From the NCBI GenBank assembly GCA_026122225.1, contig JANEZZ010000522.1, forward strand, positions 930,001-994,000: a stretch of DNA of 64,000 nt. The letters run 5' to 3'. Below the pieces are notes generated by a model that searched no databases, was not told where the DNA came from, and saw only the letters and a list, made by a program, of their open reading frames with translations. Source of the DNA: Heloderma charlesbogerti. Taxonomy: Eukaryota; Chordata; Lepidosauria; Squamata; Helodermatidae. Positions 54,591-64,000 of this stretch are shown here, in pieces (positions within the stretch are counted from its first letter, which is position 1; each line of letters starts with the position of its first letter). The position numbers were made by a program, and so were the translations under genes.

Positions 54591-55384
54591 CCCCCACTGC
54601 AGAGAAATGTTGTTGAGATGGATGCAAAGAGCTTCTTGCTGACATGATCATTGAACAAGCAAGTAGTGCAGCCTTGTCCAATGCAGCACAGGCCCTAAAG
54701 CCAACAACTTGAATTTGCCCCAGGGTAAGCGTCTGTGTTATGTGTCTGAGTTGGTGGAACAGCAGTCCCAGGACGGAATGGAAAGAGTTAATGAGTTCCA
54801 CTAGGGCCCTAAGCAGTTTTCACACTACAGGGCAAAAAACAGTTCCTCTTTCAGTATTTGCTGCCCTCCCTTTCCCTTACTATCATTGCTGCGAGAGGCA
54901 AGGAGGTAGGATTCTATTGTGACTCAGTGTAAGAGCATCCTGAATGGAGTTTTTTTCCTCCACCCACCCCCTTAAAGAACACACCCCTTCTTAATCCTCC
55001 CAAGGGTGAAGGAAAGACTCCACTATTTCCAGAATACTTCCGCTAGGGAGCAGGAGCAGACAGATAATCCTGGATGTCTCCAAGGTATTGGTCTGCTGGG
55101 CACATATCCTGACAACCTCTGGCCTGTAGATTCCCATCTTACGCAAACTTGAAAAGTCCAGGTCAAGTTCTGAGATGGACGGCGAGTCCAGTGCTGTGCT
55201 GATTGGTGAAAGTGATATTCATGCTGCTCATGTGCAACCCCCCTTACCAGAATTGCCAGCTGGCTGATTTTTTTTTAACTACCTAATAATCAGACTGGAT
55301 TCTTCAGCTCAGCCTCAGCATTAGGTGATGGACGTCTTAAAATGTCTAGTGGTGGCCATCTGCGGTGCATGTTCAGTATGTAAA
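54591..55384. other. No gene or repeat recognised
   Basis: Nothing is supported. Confidence 0.45.
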
Positions 55385-55520
55385 GTGTTTCAGTATCCTT
55401 GAGATGTTCATTCTCACAGTACCCCTGTAAGGTAGGTTCCAATTTTGTAAAAGGGATCAGGAGGTGAAAAGACAGTGCTTGCTTGCAACTAGCCATGGCT
55501 CAATGGGAATTTGAAACTTA
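55385..55520 (-). mobile_element. MIR/L2-like fragment, minus orientation
   Basis: 'cagtacccctgtaaggtagg' followed by 'attttgtaaaagggatcag' is the complement of the MIR 3' region. Confidence 0.55.
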
Positions 55521-55739
55521 AGGAACAAGGTCTTATATTCTACAAGGGGAGCCCACAACAAATGGTTGCAGTGTGGAATGCTCCTCTTTAAGGTGCCAGC
55601 CAGTCAGGAGTGTCCTCCTTGAGGATACTCCATTGCATTCCCTTCTCCCATGGTTTATTGTCCTCCCTCCAACAGATAGTATTCTGTGCCCATTGAGTAT
55701 ACTCGGTCCCCATTTGGCTGTTTTGGGACTGCCCCCCCC

Positions 55740-56090
55740 GAGCTTTTCTACATGAAGCTGTTAATCTGTGTATCTAGTTTCAGTTTCATAGAAGAATTGA
55801 GATCTGAGCTCTACAAAAAGAGCTTTTCCTTTCCTGCTTCTCCACTATATAACCTCTAGGTGGCATGGTGCTATAGCAGAATATCACAGTTACACAAGTA
55901 GGAAACTACATTTTCTTTCACTTTCACAAATAATACTCCATTTCCCCCACTCTAATGCCCTGCCCTCCAGGAAAGTGCTCTTAAAAAACAGAAGTGAAAT
56001 TGGTGTGTCATGACATCATCTAAAGTACCCATATACAACTGTGAGTAAGGAATGATGGGTGCACAAGAAACGTCTTGTGTAGAAAAGCTC
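55740..56090. mobile_element. MITE (GAGCTTTTCTACA ends), copy 2
   Basis: The left end 'gagcttttctaca' is perfectly inverted at the right as 'tgtagaaaagctc'. The length (351 bp) is close to copy 1 (360 bp). Both carry 'accactagg'/'aacctctagg' and 'gtgagtaaggaat'. No TSD is seen. Confidence 0.7.
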
Positions 56091-57162
56091 TTAAGAGTTT
56101 TTTTCCTGTAAAGATTCTTTGTACTTCTGCAAAGCTTGAGGTTCCCCAAAGTCTGATGATATCCACTCGTGCATGGATGGTGCTGTTTTGGCTACATAAG
56201 AATCCACACTTGGAGAATGAGTTTGCTATAAGCATAGGATTCTATTCAAATTTTTAAAAAAGTCTTTTCCAAGGTTACACTGGCAGCACTCTTTGTTTAT
56301 AAGCTCTAATATTACAAGAACAAGCTGGATGAGACCAAAAGCTATCAACAAGAAGAGGGCATGGAGGCAACAGCCAGATCCCATTGTTAATTCCCCAGTA
56401 ACTGAGATTCAGAAGCAGATGTTCTCTGAACATGTTCACTGTCATGGCTAATAGACATTGATGCAAAGCTTCCATTAGTATACCACTAGTGCAGTTTTAT
56501 CTGCACTGCAACTCTAAGAGCTGGGGGAGAAGTAATACTTCTTTTGCAGTTTTCAGATGCCTCTTGGGCCCTGTCCATACATTGACAGCAATGTGCATGA
56601 TGATTTCTGATTTTAAAATCTACTTGTACTCCCTGAATACCCATTAATGCACCGAACAATCTCTCCAATGTTGAGTCTTGAGCAACAAAAATAGGAAAGA
56701 GATGATTAAGGGTGCAATCCTACGTATGTTTAGACAGAAAAAGTCCTACAATGCACAGCTAATGATGATGGCAGAAGCGGAAACATTTTGCTCTAAATAT
56801 ATTTCAAAATTACTCTGTTGTTAGTCTGTCCAGCTTTGTTATATCTTTTCACTTACGACTGACTGCATAGTGGATCCAGATGCTCCTTGTTGGTTTGCAA
56901 CATATAAATCACAGTTGGCAAACAGGTGTGTTTTTTTTTTAATGTTTTTTGCTCTAACATGTCAGGAATGTAGGAACAGTTGCAAAGCACGACCTGGTGG
57001 TGGTGTGTGGGAAGAGAATAGAAATGTGAGTTGTGTGCTTCGTGACTGAAGTAATACACATGGCCATCTAAAGTCCCCCACCCCCGCCTCAGTCCCTAAG
57101 ACCTTTAAGGCCAGGATCTAAAATGACCTAGCTGCACCACTGGTGGAAAAGGGAATGTAGCT
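56091..57162. other. Mostly unassigned; half MITE at 56708-56775
   Basis: 'agggtgcaatcctacgtatg' with 'tttagacagaaaaagtccta' resembles one arm of a reptile MITE related in its ends to 7265-7362. Otherwise nothing is seen. Confidence 0.45.
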
Positions 57163-57262
57163 TCATAGAATCATAGACTAGTAGGGTTGGAAGGGGCAAA
57201 TAAGACCATCGAGTCCAACCCCCTGCTCAATGCAGGAATCCAAATCAGAGCATCCCTGACAG
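57163..57262 (-). mobile_element. CR1 LINE 3' end, minus orientation
   Basis: 'tcatagaatcatagactagt' followed by 'gggttggaaggggc' and 'ccatcgagtccaaccccctg' is the complement of the CR1 3' UTR at 6960-7051, and extends slightly further upstream. Confidence 0.92.
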
Positions 57263-58389
57263 CTTCAGAAGAAGACCAACATGAAAGAGGCCCATCTTTG
57301 ATCTTCAGACTTAACAACAACACAAACTTGACATGAAGTTGGATTGGTTTTGTGTTTGTTTGTGAATTTGTTCACAGCCGTGGTAGGGGGAGGTGGTCCT
57401 CAATGCTTTCTCCCTGTGCCATTTTCCCAATCGAAATCTCCTCCTACTCTGCAGCCTCTGGCTGCTGTTAGCTCCATGGTGGGGGTGGAATACGGGTACA
57501 GATCTTCCGCAAAACATTTGGCCCTGTTACTGGATTATCCTGTTGCACCGTCCTTGTTCAACTCCCAGAGTGGCAGGACAGGCTCGACCATTACTGTGTG
57601 TCTGAACCTGACCTCAAGAGAGAGCCCCTCAAGGGACAGAGGCAGAAAGGAGTTCATTCTCCATGGTTGGTTAAGCCCTTGTCCGTTTTGTTGAGGACAT
57701 CTGACATGCAAGAGGCTCATTAGTGATCACTGTGGCGGTGGTAGCCTGGGTTAGTGTGATATATTTATGTGCTTGGGCGCTAGGAACAGGCCCGAGTCTC
57801 CTTCACCTCATTATGCACGAATTGTGAATGGCGACCATCAGATGGTAATAGCAGGGGGCACTGAAAAATGACCCCAGGGGTGAAAGGCTCCATATCCCAT
57901 TATTACTTCTCTAATACAAATGCCAGGCTTGGTCTCATCACAGCTTTGAATTAGAAAATGGTACTAAATCCCTCCAAGGGAAAGATGGGGGAGGAAACCA
58001 GAGCTGGCCAGTGTTTAGCAATCGGCATTTCCCAACAGATACTCCAGAGGTGTTATTAAAATCTTCTATGACACTCAAGTGTTGGGGCTTTGCCACCAGT
58101 GATATGTGATTGTGCAGGAATGTTACTGATTTTTTCTGCATGTTGTGTATCTGATGCCAGAATGTAGCTCCCTCTTTGTTTCAATATAATCTTTCTCCCC
58201 ATTTCTGTTTTACTCATGATGTTCCCATTTTTGTTTTGTTTTTGGCAAGGTTTGTGTATACACCTACCTCATGACAGGAGCAGAAACTTTGAAAAGGGAG
58301 ACAGACCAGTCTCTTCTTCACCTTCGTAAAGTCTCCATCTACATTTTTCAAAGTGTGAGGTACACCTTCCTGAGGAGGTGCAAACAGTT
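57263..58389. other. No gene or repeat recognised
   Basis: The 116-codon frame at 57344-57694 has no motif. Confidence 0.4.
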
Positions 58390-58650
58390 AACATAAGAAC
58401 ATAAGAACAGCCATGCTAGAGCAGAGTGAAGGATACTTGTGCAGCCTGTTTCCCAAATGGTGAAGCAGCTGCCTGAGAAAGCCAGCAAGCAAGACATGAA
58501 GGCCATAGTATCTTCCCACTCATGTTCCCCAGGGACTGGTATTCAGAGACATGCTGCCTCTGATCTTGGAGGTAGCACATAGCCAATGACTAGGAGAATT
58601 TCATTCTCCACAAACCTGTCTAATCCCTTTTTAACGTTGACCAAGGGTCA
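58390..58650 (-). mobile_element. CR1/L3-like 3' end, minus orientation
   Basis: It begins 'acataagaacataagaacag', then 'catgttccccagggactggt', 'ctgcctctgatcttggaggt' and 'acaaacctgtctaatccct'. It is the complement of 1990-2252. Confidence 0.85.
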
Positions 58651-58822
58651 AACTAAATGTTACTTTGAGTACATAGCATGCAGCTATGCCTGTGGGGTTT
58701 TTTCCCCTTACACAAAAGTAAGTAAGAGGGGAAACTGGTCCAGACCAGGACCCTAGCATGGGGTGTAGGTTGGCTTTAACCCTTTGCCCCACTGCTGCGT
58801 TCTTGATTCGGGCCCTACTGCT

Positions 58823-58895
58823 TGCAATTTGCATTGCCAAAAAAGGAGAGGAGCCCTTGACGCGTATGGGTCCTTTTTTGGCAATGCAAATTGCA
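58823..58895. repeat. Perfect hairpin, 25-nt arms
   Basis: The arms 58823-58847 and 58871-58895 are perfect inverted copies around a 23-nt loop. The core is 'gcaatttgcattgccaaaaa'. It is probably the centre of a palindromic MITE whose outer arms have decayed. Confidence 0.88.
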
Positions 58896-58955
58896 GGTGC
58901 ACCCTTCCCCTGATCCAGTTTGGATCACAGTAGGTGGCAAAGTGGAACCCCCCCC

Positions 58956-59174
58956 CAGTGGAAGCGGGTGGCTCTAATTTCAGTGGGGTGGCAAATCCAT
59001 TCTGGGTTTCAGTTAGAAGCAGCTAGAACCTGAAAGGAGCTATCCATGGTGCTGAACTCTATCCTCAAAATGGGTGCAGCACCTTGGATAGTTCCTTTAG
59101 AGTTCTGGCTCCTTCTGACTGAAACTCAAAATAGATAATAGCCCCACTGAAATTGGAGCCACCAGCCTCCGCTG
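58956..59174. mobile_element. Palindromic hAT MITE (CAGTGGAGGCTGG family)
   Basis: The left end 'cagtggaagcgggtggctct' and the right end 'ggagccaccagcctccgctg' are inverted. The arms continue through 'ggtttcagttagaagcagct'. No TSD is readable because the left flank is a C-run. Confidence 0.8.
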
Positions 59175-59464
59175 CTATTCCTCCATGCCCTGGAGGGCAC
59201 CAGGTTGGGAAAGGCTGACCTAGACCATATGAAAAGGACTGTTGTGTAAAATTCAGTATTTGTAATATTTTTCTGGCCCTGGAGTTGTAGATGAAACTAT
59301 GGAAGCATGACCACCTTCATCTGCAAACACCTCAAGCTGTTTGCTGGCAGTTTCTGCTGCTCTTGTTAAGATGCTCAGAAGGACCCCTCCCCCCATTTGT
59401 TTTCACTTTTGCCCTCTGGAAGAAGTTGGGATGATCTCCCTCATGACACAAACTGCTTATGCCT

Positions 59465-59795
59465 CCTATTTATTTACTGAACTGGTATCCTACCTTTATT
59501 CCTCTTGCAAGGAACCCAAGGCTGCTTTATTCCTCTTGCAAGGAATCCTTTTCATCTCCATTTTAACCTCCCAACCACCCTGTGAGATAGGTTGGGCTGA
59601 GAGTGGGTGACTGGCCCAAAGTCACCCAGGTTGGGCTGAGAGTGGGTGACTGGCCCAAAGTCACCCAGGTTGGGCTGAGAGTCGGTGACTGGCTCAAAAT
59701 TAATGACTGAGCTTCATGGTATGGTGGGCACCAGAACCTGGGTCTCCCAAGCCCTAGGACTACACTCTCACCACTACACCACCCTGGCCCCACAC
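59465..59795 (-). mobile_element. tRNA-derived SINE with L2-like tail, minus orientation
   Basis: On the minus strand it starts with 'gtggtgtagtggtgagagtg' (A-box) and 'gacccaggttctggtgcc' (worn B-box), then 'ccatgaagctcagtcat'. The tail, 'aaggaatcctttt' and ending in 'aaataaatagg', is LINE-like. Its middle contains the 39-bp triplication described separately. Confidence 0.78.
59591..59700. repeat. 39-bp tandem repeat, three copies, inside the SINE
   Basis: Unit 1 is 59591-59629 and unit 2 59630-59668, identical. Unit 3 starts at 59669 and diverges after about 30 bp. Other members of this SINE type carry the segment once. Confidence 0.92.
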
Positions 59796-59943
59796 TGTGC
59801 ACCCCTCCCCCCATCCAGTTTGGAGCCCCTTTTGACACTGGAGGACAGTGTTCCCAGCAGTCCTACAAACAGCCTTTGCATTTTTGTGGCTTTGCAAGAG
59901 AATCTTGTTTGTTTCTGTATTTGTGCATTTACCACTGATGGCA

Positions 59944-60044
59944 GCCTTCCCCAGCCGGTGCTCTCCAGATGTGTTGGACTGCAACTCTCATCATTCCCAG
60001 CCAGCGTAGTCACATCTGGAGGGCGCCAGCTCAGGGAAGGATGA
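59944..60044. mobile_element. Palindromic hAT MITE (CCTCCAGATG family)
   Basis: 'cggtgctctccagatgtgtt' with 'gactgcaactctcatcattc' and the mirror 'cacatctggagggcgccag'. The right arm lacks the internal half. Confidence 0.75.
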
Positions 60045-60152
60045 TCTATGTAGCAATAACAACAGCAACCCATCATACAATTACTTGATGTTGTGAATAT
60101 CGACATCTATTACCTGAAAGAATCTGGCAGCACATGCACAGCTATTTCCAAT

Positions 60153-60286
60153 GGGTAAAATCCAGCATAAGGCTGGATTAGAGTAGACCCATTGAACTGA
60201 ATGAGACTTAAGTCAGTCATGACAATTTAAGCCCCACTCATTTCAATGGGTCTACTCTAAGTAGGACTTCTGTTGGATTTTACCCA
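60153..60286. mobile_element. Palindromic MITE (AAAATCCAGCATAAGGC family)
   Basis: The arms 'agagtagacccattgaactg' and 'ttcaatgggtctactctaag' pair, and the centre 'taagtcagtcatgacaattt' is a small palindrome. It is a variant of 49124-49245 with altered ends. Confidence 0.78.
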
Positions 60287-60911
60287 CTATGTTTACAAAA
60301 AATGCCAGAAGAGAAGAGCTGCAGGCAGCAGCCTGAGGTGAGGAATTCCTCTTCCCCACAGCTGAAAAGGAAACGTATTAGAGGGGTGCAAAGGACCTCT
60401 TGAAAGGATGTGTGCTGGGGTCCCATACGGCTTTATGGCATCGCCACGCTCCTGCCATCCATGTGATCAGAACTTCAGAGCCATCCATGTGTACGTGTGT
60501 GTAGGTTATCCACATGGTGGGGGGACCCTGACTGGACTAAGCCCACCCTCTGCATGGGACAGCTCTATATGTGTACATCAGTACATGCGCCATGCTCCAA
60601 ATGTGCAGACAGAGGGGGTGTGGCCACCAACCATTTTGGTGGTGGATGTGGGGCTAGCACACATGGCCCTGCAACCCCCCCAACGTGTTCCTTCAGTGCA
60701 TAAGGGGTCATCTGACTGAACCCCATATTGTTACATTCTCCCTATTTTCCTGAGGGGTGAGAAACTCTAGGGCAAGAACTAGCAGGGTTTGGCTTCCTTT
60801 GGAAGAGAGAGCACTGGAGACTTAGAGTTTTTGTAATGTTTGGTTTATCAGTAAACGTACAAGTAGAACAGAAGGGGAGGCAAGTATCATGTACACACCT
60901 GCCATGTAGCA
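60287..60911. other. No gene or repeat recognised
   Basis: Nothing is supported. Confidence 0.45.
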
Positions 60912-61040
60912 CAGGGGCAGGCAACCTTTGTGGGCACAATGGCACATTTGAAATTTTGAGGAAGCGTCGTGGGCATCACCACCAAATTGGCTGCTGGGAG
61001 TGTGTGGCTGTGGGTGTGTGTTTGGCAACGTGGCGCACAC
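60912..61040 (+). mobile_element. hAT fragment (GGTCCCCAACC family)
   Basis: 'caggggcaggcaacctttgt' with 'ggcacatttgaaattttgag' and 'gggcatcaccaccaaattgg' is the left part of the element at 42665-43589. The right end is missing. Confidence 0.6.
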
Positions 61041-61155
61041 CGGAGTAATTAAAGTTGAGAATACTTTATTTATTAAGAAGGTATAAAATATACATATTTG
61101 TATTTTTAACATATAACACAACTTTCAGAAAACACATAAAAATACTCGCATATCC

Positions 61156-61159
<4 letters not shown>

Positions 61160-61224
<65 letters not shown>
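61160..61224. repeat. (CT)n(CA)n compound microsatellite
   Basis: About 18 CT units pass into about 15 CA units. Confidence 0.95.
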
Positions 61225-61225
<1 letters not shown>

Positions 61226-61640
61226 CAACAGAAGAAGGAGCAGCAATAAAATGTATTTGTAGGGAGGGCAACTTCCCTCATTCCTCTGCTCATTCACACA
61301 CACGGCAGATCAGGATTGTGGGGAGGAGAACCAGCAGTAAAATATATTGGAGGGTGGGGGGAGAATCCGTGCACCCTTCCATTCACATGCACTGCCCACA
61401 CCTGATGCAGCAGTTCCCTAGTGGCTGGCCCTTCCGTCAGGCAGAGCGAAGTAACCACATCAGGTGGCCCACGTTGGAGGGCAGTGGCAGAAGGTCTCAG
61501 AATATTCCTCTTGAGCTGCCCAGCCATTCCCCCTCTACTGGAGGAGAGAGCTGGGTGTGTCACCCAGCCTGTCCTGCACCCTCATGGATTGAATTAGTGT
61601 TTCTTCGGTAGGTATCATTTTTAGAACAGGGGTGTGCATA
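61225..61640. other. No gene or repeat recognised
   Basis: Nothing is supported. Confidence 0.45.
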
Positions 61641-61644
61641 TGGC

Positions 61645-61780
61645 CTTGGGCACATCATTAGCTCTCAGCTGCAGTTTGCCATCTGTACGGTGGGAATGAG
61701 AATGACCTACTTAACACTCTGGTTGTGAGGATAAGCAAGCAAAACAACAATTATAAAGCATATTGAACATTAAAACTACA
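61645..61780 (+). mobile_element. MIR-type SINE 3' half
   Basis: 'ccttgggcacatcattagct', then 'gtttgccatctgtacggtgg', then 'ggttgtgaggataagcaa' and 'ttataaagcatattgaacat' follow the MIR core and tail in order. Confidence 0.75.
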
Positions 61781-62518
61781 TTGGCCTAGCTGTTCAAGGC
61801 AGCTCCATACCGACTGTGAGCTGCATAAACCCTGCTGGGCCTGAATGGCAGACTATGTCTCCTTGATGCCATCATCTGCATTCAAAGTGGCTGCAGGCTC
61901 TCCGGTGCTTTTCCTCGCCATGTGCCACCCAGTCCTCTTTTTGGAGATGTCTAGACCTATTTGCTCTGCAAGCATCACTGAACGTCTTCCTACTCTCTGT
62001 ACATACTCCTTTGGGGAATGGAAGGATTCTGCTTTGGAATGGGACTAGTGGTTTAATGGCCCTGTCTCAGGGCAGGCGACTGGAATGGGTGAGCTTTGAT
62101 CACTTCATTCACATCACAGGGATTCTATGATTCAAGCTCAGAGGATGTAATGGCAGTGGAGGGTAAAGTACAGTAACTACGTTTCCTCACATTTCTCTTA
62201 CTCTGGTCCCCTCATTTCAGCCCTAATCAGCCCTAATTTGCCCAAGAAGCAGGCAGGCACTATTACAATGGTTTCTTTTTGAGCTGCACAATTGTGTGAT
62301 AAACACACAATATTGGAAGGCAGTTATGGGCGAGAATGCACAAATTTTGATGGAATTTTTAAAGGAGTGGATAAGGGAGACCCCTCCCCCCAGCATGCTA
62401 GATAGGGACAGCTAGAGCAAGTCCACCTGCATCTAGCAAGGCAGCAGTATTGGTTTATACCTGCTGCAATTTCCTCTTACTTCAAACCAAGACAACCAGC
62501 GATGTGGACACCAACCAA
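61781..62518. other. No gene or repeat recognised
   Basis: Nothing is supported. Confidence 0.45.
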
Positions 62519-64000
62519 ATGTTGTTGTTGTTGTTGTTCAATCATTAAGTCGTGTCCGACTCTTCGTGACCCCATGGACCATAGCACGCCAGGCCTTCCT
62601 GTCCTCCGCTCTCTCCTGGAGTGTGCTCATGTTCCTGTTCATTGCATCGGTGATGCTATCTAGCCATCTCATCCTCTGCCATCCCCTTCTCCTTTTGCCT
62701 TCAGTCTTTCCCCAGAATCAGGGTCTTTTCCAAAGAGTTTTCTCTTCACATTAGGTGGCCAAAATATTGGAGCTTCAGCTTCAGTATCTGTCCTTCCAAT
62801 AAGCAGTCAGGGTTGATTTCCTTTAGAATGGACTGATTTGACCTCCTTGCAGTCCAGGGGACTCGTAAGAGTCTTCTCCAGCACCACAGTTCGAAAGCAT
62901 TGATTCTTCGATGCTCAGTTTTCCTTATAGTCTAGCTCTCACAGCCATACGTTGCTACTGGGAAAACCATAGCTTTGATTATATGGACCTTTGTCGGCAA
63001 GGTGATGTCTCTGCTTCTTACTATGCTGTCTAGGTTTGCCATAGCTTTCCTCCCAAGGAGCAAGCGTCTTTTAATTTCATGGCTACAGTCACCGTCTGCA
63101 GTGATCTTGGAGCCCAAGAAAGTAAAATCTGTCACTGCTTCCATTTCTTCCCCTTCTATATGCCAGGAAGTGATGGGGCCAGATGCCAGGATCTTCGTTT
63201 TTTTAATGTTGAGTTTCAAACCAGCTTTTGCACTCTCCTCTTTCACCCTCAACAAGAGGCTCTTTAGATCCTCTTCGCTTTCTGCCATTAGGGTGGTATC
63301 GTCTGCGTATCTGAGGTTGTTGATAATTCTCCCGGCAATCTTAATTCCGACCTCTGATTCATCCAACCCGGCATTTCTCATGATGTACTCTGCATATAAG
63401 TTAAATAAGCAGGGCGACAATATGCAGCCTTGTCGTACTCCTTTCCCAATTTTGAACCAATTGGTTGTTCCATGTCCGGTTCTTACTGTTGCTTCTTGAC
63501 CCTCGTACAGGTTTCTCAGGAGACAGGTAAGGTGGTCTGGTACTCCCATCTCTTTAAGAATTTGCCACAGTTTGTTGTGATCCACACAATCAAAGGCTTT
63601 AGCGTAGTCAATGAAGCAGAAATAGACGTTTTTCTGGAATTCTCTTGCTTTCTCCATGATCCAGCGAATGTTGGCGATTTGATCTCTAGTTCCTCTGCCT
63701 CTTCGAAACCCAGTTTGTACTTCCGGTAGTTCTCAGTTCAGATACTGCTGAAGCCTAGCTTGTAGGATTTTGAGCATCACCTTGCTGGCATGTGAAATGA
63801 GCACAATTGTACGGTAGTTTGAACACTCTTTGGTGTTGCCCTTCTTTGGAATTGGAATGTAAAGTGACCTTTTCCAGTCTTGTGGCCACTGCTGAGTGTT
63901 CCAAATTTGTTGGAATATTGAGTGCAGCACCTTAACAGCATCATCTTTTAGGATTTTAAATAGCTCAGCTGGAATACTGTCATCTCCGGTAGCTTTGTTG
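62519..64000 (-). mobile_element. RTE-BovB LINE, truncated by the window edge
   Basis: It runs from a (CAA)n tail at 62519-62540 through the C-terminal region and the full RT into the linker at 64000. It aligns to 8928-11300 of the first BovB almost base for base and lacks its hAT insert. The 5' TSD lies outside the window. Confidence 0.95.
62932..63930 (-). pseudogene. BovB reverse transcriptase, nearly intact
   Basis: The frame 63657-62932 (241 codons) holds RT motif A (FIDYAKAFDC, near 63585-63620), the GVRQGCILSP motif, YADD (near 63297-63310) and the LGSKITADGD segment after the palm. It closes at a TAG at 62932-62934, where the other copy has a Trp codon. Upstream, a TGA at 63733-63735 separates it from the frame 63930-63733 (IPIPKKGN to LQARLQ). 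Apart from these two stops I see no frameshift across the RT, so this copy is much less damaged than the one at 8925-13057. Confidence 0.92.

Noticed and set aside
62975..63499. 174-codon frame on the + strand
   Set aside because: It is antisense of the BovB reverse transcriptase. The same shadow appears at 9371-9580 and 10600-10788.

Overview
The window looks like repeat-dense, gene-poor DNA from a squamate reptile (a lizard or, less likely, a snake). The reasons are the RTE-BovB LINEs, CR1/L3-like and L2-type LINE 3' ends, MIR and tRNA-derived SINEs, a Sushi-class Ty3/Gypsy element related to the PEG10/RTL capsid lineage, and many non-autonomous hAT-type elements. I found no host protein-coding gene, rRNA or tRNA gene that I can support. 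Every long open frame with recognisable protein similarity belongs to a retrotransposon and is broken.

Layout. 1-3000: a tRNA-derived SINE carrying two separate hAT insertions, a MIR, a CR1/L3-like 3' end and a CA repeat. 4.2-8.9 kb: DNA-transposon relics, including a hAT element with a CR1 tail nested in it and a palindrome-bearing element. 8925-13057: a full-length BovB on the minus strand with an 11-bp target-site duplication (TSD), interrupted by a 0.9-kb hAT-type element full of palindromes. 13.2-14.0 kb: a TA-flanked element with long inverted ends. 14.4-18.05 kb: a rearranged Ty3/Gypsy element in which LTR plus gag (+) is joined head-on to integrase, protease and gag (-), with reverse transcriptase and RNase H missing. 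18-29 kb: L2 3' ends, MITEs and four hAT-type copies with TAGGGATG ends, one of them incomplete. 29.46-30.43 kb: a second palindrome-packed element. 30.5-42 kb: SINEs and hAT elements, several with readable 8-bp TSDs. 41.9-43.8 kb: two nested stacks, SINE>BovB and hAT>L1>BovB. 44-62 kb: MIR, MITEs, a 5S-rRNA-like SINE and a tRNA SINE with a tandem triplication. 62.5-64 kb: a second long BovB that runs off the window edge.

The genes do not work together as a host pathway. The interactions are parasitic. The BovB LINE encodes an endonuclease and reverse transcriptase that act on their own RNA. The hAT-type copies encode nothing and would have depended on a transposase supplied elsewhere. TSDs give a relative order of insertion in at least six places. 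I did not find a convincing new host system. The most unusual structures are the palindrome-packed hAT family (9643-10540, 29464-30426) and the inverted, RT-deleted Gypsy element.

All identifications come from reading the sequence and from recalled family features. No database search was run, so subfamily names are provisional.
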